From contig JAJEKV010000017.1 of the NCBI GenBank assembly GCA_021234155.1, forward strand, positions 17,680,372 to 17,744,371: a stretch of DNA of 64,000 nt, written 5' to 3'. The notes under the pieces were generated by a model, which searched no databases, was not told the origin of the DNA, and worked only from the letters and a program-made list of their open reading frames with translations. Positions 23,153 through 35,216 of the stretch are shown here, one piece after another; positions within the stretch are counted from its first letter, which is position 1; each line of letters starts with the position of its first letter. The position numbers and the translations under genes are program-made. Origin of the DNA: Isoetes taiwanensis. Taxonomy: Eukaryota; Streptophyta; Lycopodiopsida; Isoetales; Isoetaceae.

Positions 23153-24382
23153 TTACTTGAATCTTGTTACCACTTGCTCAAGAAGATCCATTAGGTCTTT
23201 CCCCGACCGACCGCCGAGCCTTTTCTCGATTACATGGAGGAAAGTTAGCAATAGCATTAGCTGCCCTAGCTGCATGGTCCCTTGCAAGCTCTTCAATCCT
23301 CTTTGATCCCATTACTTGCCATTACTATGCCTCGCTCCACATCACCAGTGCTCCTTAAATTTTCTATCAATAAGAACCTCCATATCGATGCTCTTTTAAT
23401 GCATATAGAATGAGTTGTCGCAATACCTTGCTTTAAATCATTAAGAGTCGGCTTTCCCAAGAGTAGCTTTTTGTTCCAAAGAAAATCTAGTAGGTCATCA
23501 ACCAACCGATAAGCCAACCCTAAATTTCTACCATAATCAAATGCTAGTCCAAAGAACATTTGCTATGCCCTCGCCAAGAGGGCCACAAATTTTTGCAAAT
23601 TTAGCCATCAAAGATGCAATCTTATAGAAGATTTTCAAGGTAATAATCCATGCTACGACTGCTCAAAGATCCTCGTCAGTCCATTGCATAATTTCTCCAA
23701 GAACTAAATGCTCTAAAACTTTTGATAACAACTCCACTACTTCAGATTTTTTAAGGATGCCAATGCTAACAAGCCCCTCGCAAGTAAGGAGTCCCCACCA
23801 AAACAACAAGTTTATTGCCCATTACAAAATTCAAAGACCCAATACTTCTTCTTGTATCCAAGATTATCCAAGACGCCGCCGTGAAGAATGCTTGCAACAT
23901 CGATCATCTCAAGCATCTCAAAGAATGCGCCGCCGCTTCCAAAGATTGTTCATCGTGACAACATCCGCACCACAACAAATAAGGAAGAAGCCATAAGCAA
24001 AGAACACTCGTGGGCTGAACCTCTTTCCTTCAACGCCCATCTTGAAAAAGTACTCAGCGGTAGAAGCTAGTTTGGGGACTTCTGCTATAACCATTTCCCT
24101 CAATCTCTAGGCTACAAAGCTCAGCTCATCTGCCACAAGCGAAAATGGATCGATCTTCTCTTCATCGCTCTCTTCTCTCTTGCTAACACGAAAAGCTCTG
24201 TATATTTGAGGGCAGGCAAGAAGAAGAGGTGTATCGTCAAGGAAATTTGTGCCGGCCGAAACTGGTACTAACCGCTGCCAGCATCGGAGTTGGATCTGCC
24301 ATAGCCAGAGCAAAGCAGCGGCAGAGCACGAAACAGGGGAAAAGGCCGCCATAGACGCCGTCGCCGCCATACGTGTCAGCAC
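23153..24382 (-). pseudogene. Solanesyl/polyprenyl diphosphate synthase pseudogene
   Basis: The minus strand reads through the landmarks of a trans-polyprenyl diphosphate synthase in order. There is a methionine-led serine/alanine-rich start at 24382, then DPFSLVADELSFVA, AEVPKLASTAEYFFKMGVEG (about 24080), MIDVASILHGG near the first Asp-rich site, and AFDYGRNLGLAYRLVDDLLD (about 23500) covering the second Asp-rich motif. The C-terminus LLEQVVTRFK ends at a stop at 23153. The family makes the solanesyl side chain of plastoquinone or ubiquinone in plastids or mitochondria. The first Asp-rich motif, normally DDxxD, is damaged (HGGVLDN), and there are several stops and frame changes, so it is not functional. 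No introns are evident between landmarks, which suggests a processed copy, but no poly(A) tail is clear. Confidence 0.75.
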
Positions 24383-25479
24383 AAGGATGCTTCAATGCAA
24401 GTTTGCTTGCAAAAGATGGGATTTTGTTCGTCTCTGGGCACCGATTCATCCACTTTCTGCATCTAGACCCTCTTCTTCGCTATCAATTTCTTCGTCTTCG
24501 TCACTTTTTTATTTAGAATCATCGGCATCAGAGATGGTAATGGGATGGAAATCTACCCTGATATAGGGGCTGAAGAATCAGACTTTAAGTCGAATCCATC
24601 TGCGAGCAGAGGATATCTGCAAACGGGGCAAGAAGCATGGCTATGGAACCACAGATCAATGCAGCAAGCATGGAAGCAATGCCCACAAGCTTTAAGCGCA
24701 TCTAATGGTGCGCTTTCACCGAATCAACCGGGCCAAAACGAACAGGGGCATCATTCAAGCCCATCCTTTCCGCTCTTCATCCTTGCCAGCTTCTAAAATC
24801 CTAGTGCCTTTATTTTCTTCCTTCCCCAAGCAGCGAACGGAAGAAAAACTCGACCCAAAAGAGCCGCTGTTTGTATTTTCCTCTTCCAATCCCGGCTTTG
24901 GAGATGGATCACTGCTGGAATAGTTTCGCCATGCTCTGTCTCGAAGAAATTTGCAGCAGTGGTAGATTAACAGGCCTAACATAGATCTTCGAGCCAATTA
25001 AGTGCGCATCACAAGGGGGCCAGACACGAGCATTCTTCCCCTAAAATTTTGATTGCACCTACGTAATATCGTCAAACAAAAAAGGAAACTGAATTATATA
25101 TGAGTGATAGAAACAAGAGTAGTGCAAAGCCATTCTTGACATTGCAATCTTCCCCTGTTACTTGAATAAGTTGGGATTGTTTGGATTTTTTCCTTTTAAC
25201 CCATAAAAGGCCTTTTTGATCCAAGCACCCAATTAAAGACACAGGGAGAGTTGGTTAGAAGCATCTTTAATCTCCTATTACAATGAGATACAAATATTTT
25301 GTTGTTGATGGACCAAAGCTAAGGAGGATATTTGCACGTCTCCATTATTGATCTCTTATGTAACTGGAGACGTGCATTCTTGGCCTCTCATATATTTAGC
25401 TTGGACTAATCTGGTTCTCATCTCTATTTTAGAGATAGAATTGAACTGAATTAGGAGACTGTATAACTTGTATCTCATG
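24383..25479. other. No gene recognised
   Basis: This is the region upstream of the pseudogene on its strand. It has open frames of up to 105 codons on both strands and no recognisable motif. It may include the former 5' UTR of the prenyltransferase. Confidence 0.45.
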
Positions 25480-28400
25480 ATAATAGAATAGAATAATAGA
25501 ATAGAATAGAATATGATTTTATCGTCCACGGAGACCAACTAGCCTATGGGACCCAAGTACAAAGAGAGAGCAAAGCAGCGAGCATACTACCGGATTAAAA
25601 ACCCCTCACCGGCGGGTTTTCGGGAAAACCTTAGTAGCAATAAGGATGCCGACATACCGCACAGCTTATATACATAATCACAAGTACAAATGAGGTTAAT
25701 GTCGGACAGGGGGGCATAACCGAAGTCCGCTGATCCATTACCTCCCGTAGGTACGATCCCAACAAGCCTACAGAGGCCGTGCTCTCAAGAGCTCATGGAA
25801 GGCCCGATGGGGCACAACTAACCGAAAGCATACCGAGCCCGATATGCTCGCAGACGGACAGCCCGGAGGGCGGACTTTTATCCTCAATGGCTCGCTGACA
25901 GCATCGACATGACTCGCCCTCACGCTGCCCCCGGTCCATCTCCCTGCCTCAATGCGAGGTGGTGTGCACCTGCGGCGAATGGAAGCAATCACCCCGCTTT
26001 TTCATGGGTAGATGGGTGCGCAGTAGTGGTGTTGGCCCTCGTGAGCATGGGATTTAACCCGCCGCCGATAATTTGCCACCTTGACATGTGACAGTGGCCT
26101 CGCAGATCCCAAAGCTTGGCCATGAAGCAAGCATCCAAGTACGCTTCAAGGCGCGTGCTCTTCTGTGTATGCACCGGGTCCACATCCGTGGTGCCCGCAC
26201 ATTCCATAGCGAAACCACCGGGCTTGCTTGTCTTTTCCAGCAGCTTTGAGTCGCCATGGGCCCATCGCCACCGCCAAAGCAAGGTTGGGCAGCCGGGCTT
26301 CATCCATAGCCACCACCTTCGAAGTAAATAATGTGACGCTCCAACAGAGCCCTCCCCTAGAATGGAAGGAAGCCCGCCTCTTGGAGCAAGATCCGATATG
26401 GAACCGCGGATTTCACTCCCGCCCTCCGCCAAGAAAGCCTTCAGACTGCTTCTAGATCGCTCCAAGTGGTGAGGGATATCACCGCCCCCACACTTCTGTC
26501 CCCATAGAGGAGGACCGGTTCAACCAAGGCCCCCAACAAGTGTGCCTCGGTGACCCCATGCATACAGCTCCGCCTTTGTGATCAAGCGTTTTGTATTGCA
26601 TACGTGGCTTTCCACCTGCAGCGGACCCGAAACCCGATGGATGCATCCCAAAGGTGTGGTAGTAGAAAACTCAATGCCCAAATACTTATAAGACCGAGCC
26701 ACCTCTACTACCGCCTCGTAAGTGAATGAGGGAAGACGTGGGTGCCGGATGATGGGACCCAGCAAAGACTTTGTCTTGACCCAAGTTAACTCTCATGTCG
26801 AATTGAATTGCGTAAAGTGTCCAAAGCATCCGTGTGGCATTGCATGTCCTCCCGGGTATATGCGCAGTCAACATCATCGCGATATATGAGTTGCCGGATT
26901 ATGTGGTGCTAGCCGGCCAATGTACAAGCCGAAGAGCCGCCGGGATAGAGGGCAGCTCCGGGCGCACCCCAATGCTACTAACAACGGCTCCCCCGACAAG
27001 CAGGAGACGACCGGGCAAGCCTCGTGATAGTCCGTGATATAGCATTCTCGCAAGTCGACGGGGTCCCTAGTCGTCTCTAATCATCCCACAACTTATCCCG
27101 GTAGGCATCGTGGTCAAAAGCCTTTTGTAAATCCACAAAGCAACAAGACATTCTCAAGGCCGATTCCGCTATCCTCTATGAGTGTTCGCAGAGTGAAGAT
27201 ATGGTCAATAGTAGAATGCCTGGGCGGAAGCCACCTCAAGGAGCCCGCAAGACTTCCATCCTGCCTAAAGTGTCAATCGCCAAGAATCCCTAAGGCAAGT
27301 AACTTGGCAAAGACAACCCACCATAATGGTACGATAGTTGGGCACCGTGGGGTCCCCGCTTTGTATATGGGCACAACTCGCCGGGTAGTCCAAAGGGGGG
27401 GAGCCTTCTTGCAATGCCCCTCGTTGAAGAGTGCCGGAGAACCGGCACCATTGGGGCCCGCCCACTTGAGAAGCTCACCAAGATACCATCCAAATCTGTT
27501 GCCTTCCCGCTAGCTGGCGCTGTAGGCCCATTATGACATCCCCTTCAAGAATGACCGCTAGGCCCGTCTCCTCATGGAGGGTACCGGTGCCCGGGCTTCC
27601 CATTAGGTCATACACACCGCCGCAAGTATCTCACCCATTGTTCCGGGTAATATTTCCCGTGGGTCGCGGCAGTGTGCTTACTCAAGACCTTTCTCCGTAA
27701 GGCCCTAGGGTGGCGGTCTAGAAGACCAAACATCTGTTGGCCGAAGTTCATAAGGTACCTGGCTTTCTTGGTCTTGAGGAAGGAGCGGTATTGACGGACG
27801 GCTGGCGGGCTTAATGGTGGGGTCCAAAGACTTGGCGGAGCCATCGCTTTCAGCCCCCGGCATTCGGCCATCGAACCGCTGATTGCGGAGAAGGTGGTTG
27901 CAGCCCCCGCGGATCGCCAAGAGCGGTCTCCTCCCAAAGCATCCGGCCCCCTACCCTCGGCGGAGCCGGTTCACCGGGCCGCCTGTTGTTGAAGTGTGGG
28001 GAGTTGCATCACTCCCGCAGCTCATGCTCAAGCATCCTCGCATAGACCGCCGCATGATCATAGTCCGTGACGCTAAACCGCGGGTACATGGGGTGTTGGG
28101 GCAATGGGTGCTCGGTTGGCCCGCCAATCTATCCGCAAGAACAGGGCTGATGGTCGAGTCTACTTCCCTCGCCCCGCCCACCGGCCCCGCATTAATCGGG
28201 CGAAAGTGATCAAGTGTAGGCATTGCTCGTCTGCTAGCACGTAATCCACCACACCGTGCCGCCGCCGTTCTCCCCTGTTTACAAGTGAAGCGGCCGAGGA
28301 CGGCCTGCGTCGCAGCCCCATTGCAAATGACCAGGTCAAAGATATCGCCCAAAGAACAAAGCCACGGCCATACCGGTCACCGGGTTGCCATCCGACGCCT

Positions 28401-28985
28401 TTTGGCCAAACCATCTCTCAAGGGTCCATTTGCAACACATCCTCGCCTAGAGGTGCGAATTTTGGGATTCGCTTCAGCCCCTCGCGGCGCGACATTGAAA
28501 TCTCCAAGCAACATGACCTTGCCCAATTGTTCAGACCAGACAGATGTCATCATATAGATCGACATAGGGCTCCCGCCCGCCCACATCCGCGCGCGTGGTA
28601 AAAGTTGCTCTCAAAGATGTGGGAAGTAGCAAGCCGCCACAAAGAGAGGGCTGCCATCGCCGTTTCAGACTCGCACTCTACTGTATCTTGTGCCCGCCTC
28701 AGCCCTTACACTGTGGAGACCGATTGGGCCAAGGCCGCCCGGGTAATAACACGCAATTCCTCCGTGGTCCTCGTTTCCCGGTGCACTCATTGAAGAGGGA
28801 GTAGCGCTGGTATCCTGGCAAATCAGGTAGCCTGTGACCAGCATGTTCCCATGTTTCCATGAGGAAGATAAGATCCATGTCCATGGCGACGGAATTGAGA
28901 CTGTCCCCCTTCTACCATGGAAAGCCACGGCAATTCCAGGATACCACGCTGAGGCACGATCCCTATTTAGTGGCATGCATTTGGG
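25480..28985 (-). mobile_element. LINE family A, near full-length but decayed
   Basis: Read on the minus strand, LINE domains appear in the correct order. An apurinic-endonuclease start (WNCRGF near 28940, then DLIFLMETWEHAG) is followed by GKVMLLGDFNV near 28520 and VVDYVLAD near 28240. Reverse-transcriptase blocks follow: DYPASC...GDPTVPNYRTIMVG near 27400, a KAFDHDA-like block near 27120, and IYRDDV (a changed YADD) near 26885, then YKYLGIEF near 26690. The C-terminal block YLDACFMAKLWD lies near 26120. The 3' UTR carries the complement of GGTCCCATAGG ... GGACGATAAAA (about 25517-25556) and ends in an (ATTCT)n-type tail at 25480-25512. Many frameshifts separate the blocks, and the catalytic YADD box is altered, so it is inactive. 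Confidence 0.85.
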
Positions 28986-29062
28986 TTGTTCTCTAGTTTT
29001 TCCATGTTTTATCTATCATATTTTGAACATGGTATTAGAGCCGAGTTATAAGGTAGTCGATC
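28986..29062 (+). other. Possible LTR end and primer-binding-site remnant
   Basis: ATTTTGAACATGGTATTAGAGCC at about 29021-29043 resembles the classic Copia junction, in which an LTR end is followed by a tRNA-Met primer site TGGTATCAGAGCC (one mismatch here). No coding remnant or second LTR was found nearby. Confidence 0.25.
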
Positions 29063-29185
29063 AACACAACATAACGTGTCCGGATCTGACTGTATGCTGG
29101 GCAAGTCGGAAGGATGTGGCATTCATCCTCAATGGCTCTTGCTGGATAACATTGACAAAGCCTATCAATAATGGAGACGTCCAAA
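29063..29185 (-). mobile_element. LINE family A fragment (ORF2 C-terminus)
   Basis: The minus strand reads CQCYPARAIEDECHILPTCP then AYSQIRTRY. It matches the zinc-knuckle-like C-terminus of the LINE at 3661-3975 (CQCCPLGVVEDE ... TCPAYSQIRARY) in a continuous frame. It is a short orphan fragment next to the 5' end of the larger LINE. Confidence 0.7.
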
Positions 29186-29439
29186 CAAAATAGAATAAAC
29201 TTTAGTGGTTAAGTTGTTTTCTCTCATTTTTTTATTTTACATTTTTTGGAATCATTTTAGCTTGTTTCAATAAAAGAAAAGGTAAAAGGTAAAACTTGAC
29301 CCATCCCATTATAGTTTTTTGACATAATATTTTATGTTTAAACCAGTCTGTATATAATTTTTAAGAAAGATTTCATTGATATATGCAAATTTTGATAATA
29401 GTTTACCACTAGCATTAGCATTATCTTATCTTATTCTTG

Positions 29440-29661
29440 GTAGTCTTTTAATATTTGGTTACTGTGTTTGGTGATGCGGCCTAGTCCCTGTGTTTTAGAT
29501 GGGTCAAGGTTCTTGCATGTCTTGGCCCCATAACCCGTTGAGTTCCCGTGGACGTAACAATTTCTTATCTTATCTTATCTTATCTTATCTTATCTTATCT
29601 TATCTTATCTTATCTTATCTTATCTTATCTTATCTTATCTTATCTTATCTTATCTTATCTT
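29440..29661 (+). mobile_element. LINE family A 3' end with long (TTATC)n tail
   Basis: The block TTGGCCCCATAACCCGTTGA followed by CCCGTGGACGTAACAA (about 29522-29560) matches the family 3' end (GGGTCCCATAGG ... GTGGACGATAAAA). A pure TTATC array of about 20 units runs from 29564 to 29661. A short run of the same repeat (TTATCTTATCTTATTC) lies just upstream at about 29423-29438. This suggests that the target itself contained TTATC units. Confidence 0.7.
29564..29661. repeat. (TTATC)n microsatellite
   Basis: About 98 bp of uninterrupted pentanucleotide repeat forms the 3' tail of the LINE fragment to its left. Confidence 0.95.
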
Positions 29662-32600
29662 GTTCATCTTAACGATTTACTTTTTATAGAGAAGAGAGCA
29701 TGAAGATTTGAAAACTACATATCTATTACTAGAAAAAAAAAAGGGAAGGGGGAATTTTTCAGACAAAAAAAATCCAAAAATAAAGATTTCAGGCAAAAAA
29801 TATTCCAAAAAAATTTACATTTGGAACCAGAAAATATCCGACGGAATTCTAATTGTGCCACATGCACTATCCTACATGATTTCAAGTTACCATTTAGAGC
29901 TCTTCCGGCATTGTGAAAGTATCCACTCTGCTTTCGCACGTCCGATTAGAAAGAGAAAGAAGCAGGATTGTTGACCTCTATAGATTTGAAGAATTTCCCG
30001 ACTTAAAGAAGGGATCTAACTAAAGAAACAATGCATTAGTTTCTACCTTAACTGGAAAGGGATGATGGAAATTACAACCAATAAACATATCAACAGAGAT
30101 GGAAGAAAGGGTTTTTAAATCAATCTGTTAGTGGCTGCGTGTACCATGGGAACATTCGACATATAGGTCTTCTGGCATCATGTTGCATTGAGTGAGCTTT
30201 CCATTGTTAACCTTCTTACGATTTCCCTTTCTTTTTTTAGATATCTGCATCCTTGGCTTTTCAATGACCATATCCCTGCTCCATACTCAACCGGGAGCAA
30301 ATAAATAAGGACACTAATCCGATCGTGAGTTATTTCTTTCTTTGTCAAGAACCCTAATCGGAGAGATGGTGTTTTAGGTTTAACTATGGTGGACAATAGG
30401 CATTGAATGTCGTTGAAAATCCACATTGGTTTATGCTTAGTCCACCTACTTATACTTAATTTCTAATAGTATCAGATAGTCAATTTGATGCGTAAGTTAG
30501 ATTTTGATAGTAGATGCCTTCAGACTGAGAATATGGCATTGGTGCATCTAAAGGTTTCATCGATATCTCCCCACACACAGCTGTTACATGCTTAGCTTTC
30601 TACTGCATAGACAAACAAAAAAGAGAAAAAAAACCCCTTTCATGAATGAATGATAGTATTTGTGTGCCATCCATATCTGCTCTGCTCACAACAGGATCGT
30701 AATATACAATGTGTATTCTATTTGAAATCGGAGCTATCTGGTTTCTTTGTTTAATTGTTTGGCACTTATGAAAACGAAGAAATTTAAATAATGGCTTACG
30801 ACACTGTGAATCATGAACCTACTCATCACATTGTGGTTCATATTTGAAATGTGACCAATTAATTTATGATATACTCTCTTGTTTTATTTTTTGAAAATGC
30901 TTCATATTGGTCTAGAGTTACTAAGTCCATTCATTTGATTAAGTAGTATACAGCTTGGAAATGATTATCCGGCAGGGTTGCCCTTAAGGCTAAATTTGTC
31001 TAGGCATAATTTTGAAGGTCGGGCGAATAATAGAGTTGCAAGATTAGTTATGCTGGCGAATGTTTTTTAGACATGATTGTTTTTTATAGAAATCTAGGCG
31101 AATCATGGCCAATATTATTTTGCCAAGATTTAAGTGTCTTTATTTTCCAAGTGCAATTTCTGTAGTAAACTTTTATTCACCGGTGTCCATATTTAATCAA
31201 GGACACAAATACATTATAACTATAGTTGCATGATGCAATACCACAACTTAACCTTTGCAAATGAGAACATGGCTTATCCTTGTAGATAAAACAAATCTAT
31301 TAAAAGGGAGGTCTGTAAAAAAATGCTCTCCAATGCATCCTTAGAAATATTTGAAACACAATAGCTACAAAAATAACTATTAAAATTATCATATGTACCT
31401 GGATGGATATGGAGAATAGATTAGGTTATGAAGAAAGCCTGGAATATTAGGCGATTCCTTAAGAGATCTTTGAGAAGGAGGGTAGAGGATAAGGCGAATC
31501 CATAGTTATGACGCTTAGTGGATGTGGCGAATTTTCAAGTGCAGTGAGATTTATTTGTAGAAAAGTTGGCTAATTTTATTTTTTTCATCTATAACGGGCC
31601 CTACTAAACCATAGCATCAAAATTTCTCGATACCCTTGAAAAATAGCCTTTTGGCGAACTTTTGTCCTTAAGGGGCCCCAGGGGTAAGTTGCAACTTTTT
31701 ACGATTATTAAGTTAGCGAGATTCAAGATTGTCACAACAAAGGGATTGAAATTAAGATGATAACTATAAGACAATATCTCTGAACATATCATGGACATAA
31801 AAAGCATATGATCATGAATGGGCAAAGTTATGCAGATTCGACCAGTATATAGTTGTAAGATAAAAGTTTTGCTTTTCATTTGAGGCAATAGAATTGATGA
31901 GACTCCGAACAAACTCTTTACAGATTGTCTTAGATTCAATGAAAAACTTGCATGTTCATGAAGTTGTCATTTGTTGTATTATCTCTTGTGGCTGCTGGAA
32001 ATAAGCGCAGTGTGCAAACAATAGAAGATGCAAAGGTTTCAAATCATAACTTTGCTATTATTATAGGGAACATGAAGTTTTGCAACTACCTTAGATCATT
32101 GCCCAACAAGAGAATACAATTTCAATTCCTTATCTTGTTGTAGCCAGGCATGCTTTCAACTATTTGTGTTTGCATGCTTTCTATTATTTGTGCTCTGGAA
32201 TTCATCATTGTGAATGTTATCTATAAGCCGTGAATACAATTTGCAGAGAACGTCTATCTTGAGCACTCCCTGTACACTATATAATCTTTCGTCATTCTAA
32301 TAGTTAACTTGCAAGAATCATACAAGCTTAGGAAACTGGCAGAAATTCATTCAATTAACCAGAACAAAGAGCTGATAATGTTGCAACCTTTTTTTTCTCA
32401 AGCATAGAGAAAGACTATATGGAACATTTACTGGCCTTTTAGCAAATATACGATCCTTTGTTCTCAAAGGATCTCTTGACATATTCAGCAAACACATTGT
32501 ATAACTTCTAATGCTATTATATTCTTATCCAACCAAGACTCGTTACAGTTCTATTGTGGAACATTTTTTTTGAGAATACACAAAAGTGGCTCTTTTGGAA

Positions 32601-33390
32601 AAGAACCAAGTCTTGAAGCATCGAAATGCTATATGCTCCCTTTACACTAGGCACCCTATGTACATTTGGGTTCAATTCTTCAACTCCCACAAGTGCACCA
32701 CACTCAGGCTGTGAAGATTTCTTGCTAAATTGGAGCTTGCTAAATTTAAGCTTGAGAAGATGTGGGTTTTGAAGTTTTGATGCTTTATATCGCCTAATTG
32801 CTTCCCCTATAAGATTCTGCCTTTTGCATCGACATACAATTAGATATGTCGAATACTTCAAATATCATAACAAAATTTCAATCAATCCTAGGAAGAAAAT
32901 CAATACATCAACTGATACAATCTACAGATTTGTTTCCTTTTTGCTTGCTAAATGAGCTTATAACTTTGGGTAACCATGATGCCCCACTGAAATATCATGA
33001 GGCAACCATGTGCACTACGCATAGTTGCAATCCTTGCATTATCAAGTCCACTTGCAAATTTGTCAAAGCAATAGAGTTAGTTTCAGTACCCATTTGGATT
33101 ATGCAACTAAGAATGCTGCGAGAAAAGGTTTTTGAGCCACGTCATGAATTTTAACCTTGAAGAAATTTAGCCGTACAGGAGAATGAATGCGCAAATTGGT
33201 GGTAGATGCTATCATGGATATTGGGTCTTAAGGTTTAAAGTTTTGGAGAGAAAGATGGAAAGTCGCAATACAATCCATGGATATAATCAATAATAGGAAG
33301 TAAATTGCTTTAGCTAAAAAAAAGAAGTGGGAATCTTTAGGAAAAAAAACATTTAATCCTCACGCTAAATACTTGTATTAATTAAAATAA
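29662..33390. other. No gene recognised
   Basis: About 3.7 kb of AT-rich sequence. Open frames stay below 115 codons (for example 31604-31939 minus and 32517-32861 minus) and carry no identifiable motif. Nothing repetitive stood out by eye. Confidence 0.45.
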
Positions 33391-33830
33391 TGCAAGAATT
33401 GCTTGTTAACGGCTGCATTGAACCGTGCTTGCAACAAATTAACATCATGCTGGCTTGCAGCCAATGAAGTAAGTCAGGCTTTGAACAAAATCCGCCCTTT
33501 ACCATATCCAAATGGTAAGCTAGGCAATAAAAATAAATAAAAAGAATAGTGCTATACAACAGAGTGAGAGAGGAATTCTCCAAGCTGAGATGAAAAACTC
33601 CCTAAATATAATTCCTGTTAAGGGCATGGCCCCTGTAAAAGTCGAGGCCAGCGATGTGAATCACAATACAAACAGCTGAACATCAGTGCTGGCGTGTAGC
33701 CAATGAAGCAACTGAGGAAATGAAACAAATCCGCCTGCAAAAATAAAGAATGGTGCTATTAAAAAGAGCGAGCGCAATTCTGCAAGGTAAGGAAGAACTG
33801 CTCTAAATCTGGAGGGTGGAAAATCCGGGA
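33391..33830. repeat. Diverged direct duplication of about 250 bp
   Basis: The text at 33440-33580 (AACATCATGCTGGCTTGCAG, CCAATGAAG, AACAAAATCCGCC, GTGCTAT, GAGAG) recurs in order at 33680-33790 (AACATCAGTGCTGGCGTGTA, CCAATGAAGC, AACAAATCCGCC, GTGCTAT, GAGCG). The second unit overlaps the 3' end of a SIAMESE-RELATED-like pseudogene, so the first may be an older copy of the same 3' flank. Confidence 0.65.
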
Positions 33831-33984
33831 AGGGGCAGGTTTAGGGAGGAGGAGTCGTCTAAGTTTGGGGGAGGGCGGGGCATGCGGCGCTTTTGGCGTG
33901 AAAAGCAGCAATGGGGAGGGGGCTGGATAGAGGGAGTCGCATTCCGCCAGAGGCTTTTTTCTGACCCCGTGCAGCCCATGTCAT
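33759..33984 (-). pseudogene. SIAMESE-RELATED-like CDK inhibitor, frameshifted copy 1
   Basis: From ATG at 33984 the frame matches copy 3 (60184-60438) for about ten residues (ARGQKKA). It is then thrown out by one extra A in a run of six. In the restored frame the family signature is intact: a TPK... segment, a proline stretch ending PSPKLRRLLLPK, and FHPPDLEQFFLTLQ, with a stop at 33759. The motif F-PPDLE-FF is the hallmark of SIAMESE-RELATED cyclin-dependent-kinase inhibitors, which promote endoreduplication. The frameshift makes this copy a pseudogene unless the extra base is a sequencing error in the homopolymer. Confidence 0.65.
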
Positions 33985-34365
33985 TTGCTCATTTTTGGAG
34001 GCCTCCATTGCGTTTGGGTTTTATAAGTTAGCGCTCCTCCCCCGACAAACCCGACACCACAGCCTTGCCACGTGTCAACATATAAATGCACCGTAGACAA
34101 AAAAAAATTCGACCCTATTTCTATATTGTTGCTTCACACGCTTTGTTCCGGCGCGTCCTTTTTGTACGCCATACGTGGCCCTCGTTTCATGTGTCTTCGT
34201 CGCCACACTTATTTCAACCTGCCTAGAATATAGGGTGCCCGTATCAAAGAGATATTGGCTGTAAAATGCATGGTACAAATTTTTACAATAAATGTTATCA
34301 TGGTCTCGTATTTCCAAGTTACTATGTTGTAGATAATACCCTCGCCCAAGGGTGTTACTGTAATT

Positions 34366-34425
34366 CGTAAAAGAATTTGACGGCCATCTAGCCTTGGCCA
34401 CACATGGCCCTCAAATTCTTTTACG
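34366..34425. repeat. 22-bp inverted repeat (hairpin), copy 1
   Basis: Arms 34366-34387 (CGTAAAAGAATTTGACGGCC...) and 34404-34425 (...GGCCCTCAAATTCTTTTACG) pair at 21 of 22 positions around a 16-nt loop. The same structure exists in the duplicated unit at 62072-62131 with two further arm changes, so it is old and retained. Confidence 0.85.
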
Positions 34426-34543
34426 ATGATGCATGAGGACCAGGGTGTTATCGCCCTTAAGGCCCATGTTCAAAGGTTTCCAAAGAGAAAGAGAGGAGAA
34501 GAATTAGGGCAGTCGTTCAGTTTCCAGAACAAAACCATCATTT

Positions 34544-34945
34544 TTGTTGGGTGCTAAATTTGATGATATGTTAGAAGAGTTTTCTAAAGTTAGCTCGATG
34601 TCTGAAAGCATATCAAAGATACAACAGAAGAGTAGCGAAGGTAAGAACAAAATAGGAAGGCCTCTTAAGAAGAGTAGGAACTGCGAAAGAGGAGCAATGC
34701 AGGAGTTTCAGAGGAGCTTTGTGCCATTGCAAAGAAATCTCGTGATTCTTTCTGATGTCGATGTGTTGCCGGTTAATTTCATGATTTTGATACTGAATTT
34801 GAGTCAGATGTTGAAGAATTTAATAGAAAGAGAGATGTTATATGTCAAGAATGGCGCTAACTATGAAGAAGAAGGGTCCACGATTTGCTATTATATTGAC
34901 ATTTTAAGTGATGTAATAATTATTGTGATATTCAATGGATATTGA
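34544..34945 (+). CDS. Hypothetical frame in duplicated unit, copy 1
   Basis: A 133-codon frame starts LGAKFDDMLEEFSKVSSM and continues with SKIQQKSSEGKNKIGRP. It is basic in the first half. The duplicated copy at 62250 shares the start but shifts frame differently after residue 50. In another frame both copies read FDTE(F/S)ESDVEE(F/S)NRKRD, suggesting a former acidic exon and a lost or spliced junction. It resembles no family I recognise. It could be a gene fragment captured with the unit. Confidence 0.3.
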   Translation: MLGAKFDDMLEEFSKVSSMSESISKIQQKSSEGKNKIGRPLKKSRNCERGAMQEFQRSFVPLQRNLVILSDVDVLPVNFMILILNLSQMLKNLIEREMLYVKNGANYEEEGSTICYYIDILSDVIIIVIFNGY

Positions 34946-35216
34946 TAATCACTGTAACATTCATGTGTTCACATATTGCTCTAGGACATGATAAGGATTA
35001 ATTCATCATAAGACCCTTTAATGGATGTTATGAGAGAGAGAGAGAGAGTATAAAATTTGGCCCAGTCCCTAAGACGTTATGAGAGAGATGGAGAGGGAGG
35101 GAGGGAGCATATAAAATTTGGACCAGTCATATGTTATTAGTTGGTAACAACACTTCAATCAACAGTTGAGATTAGTTCTCAGCCTATAAACCAGAGAACT
35201 AGGGCATTAAGAGAGG

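Noticed and set aside
25768-28804. Plus-strand open frames overlapping the LINE
   Set aside because: They are antisense to a clearly recognisable minus-strand LINE and have no motifs of their own.
32517-32861. Minus-strand 114-codon frame as a gene
   Set aside because: Ordinary chance frame in AT-rich DNA; no motif, no conserved partner, no splice context.
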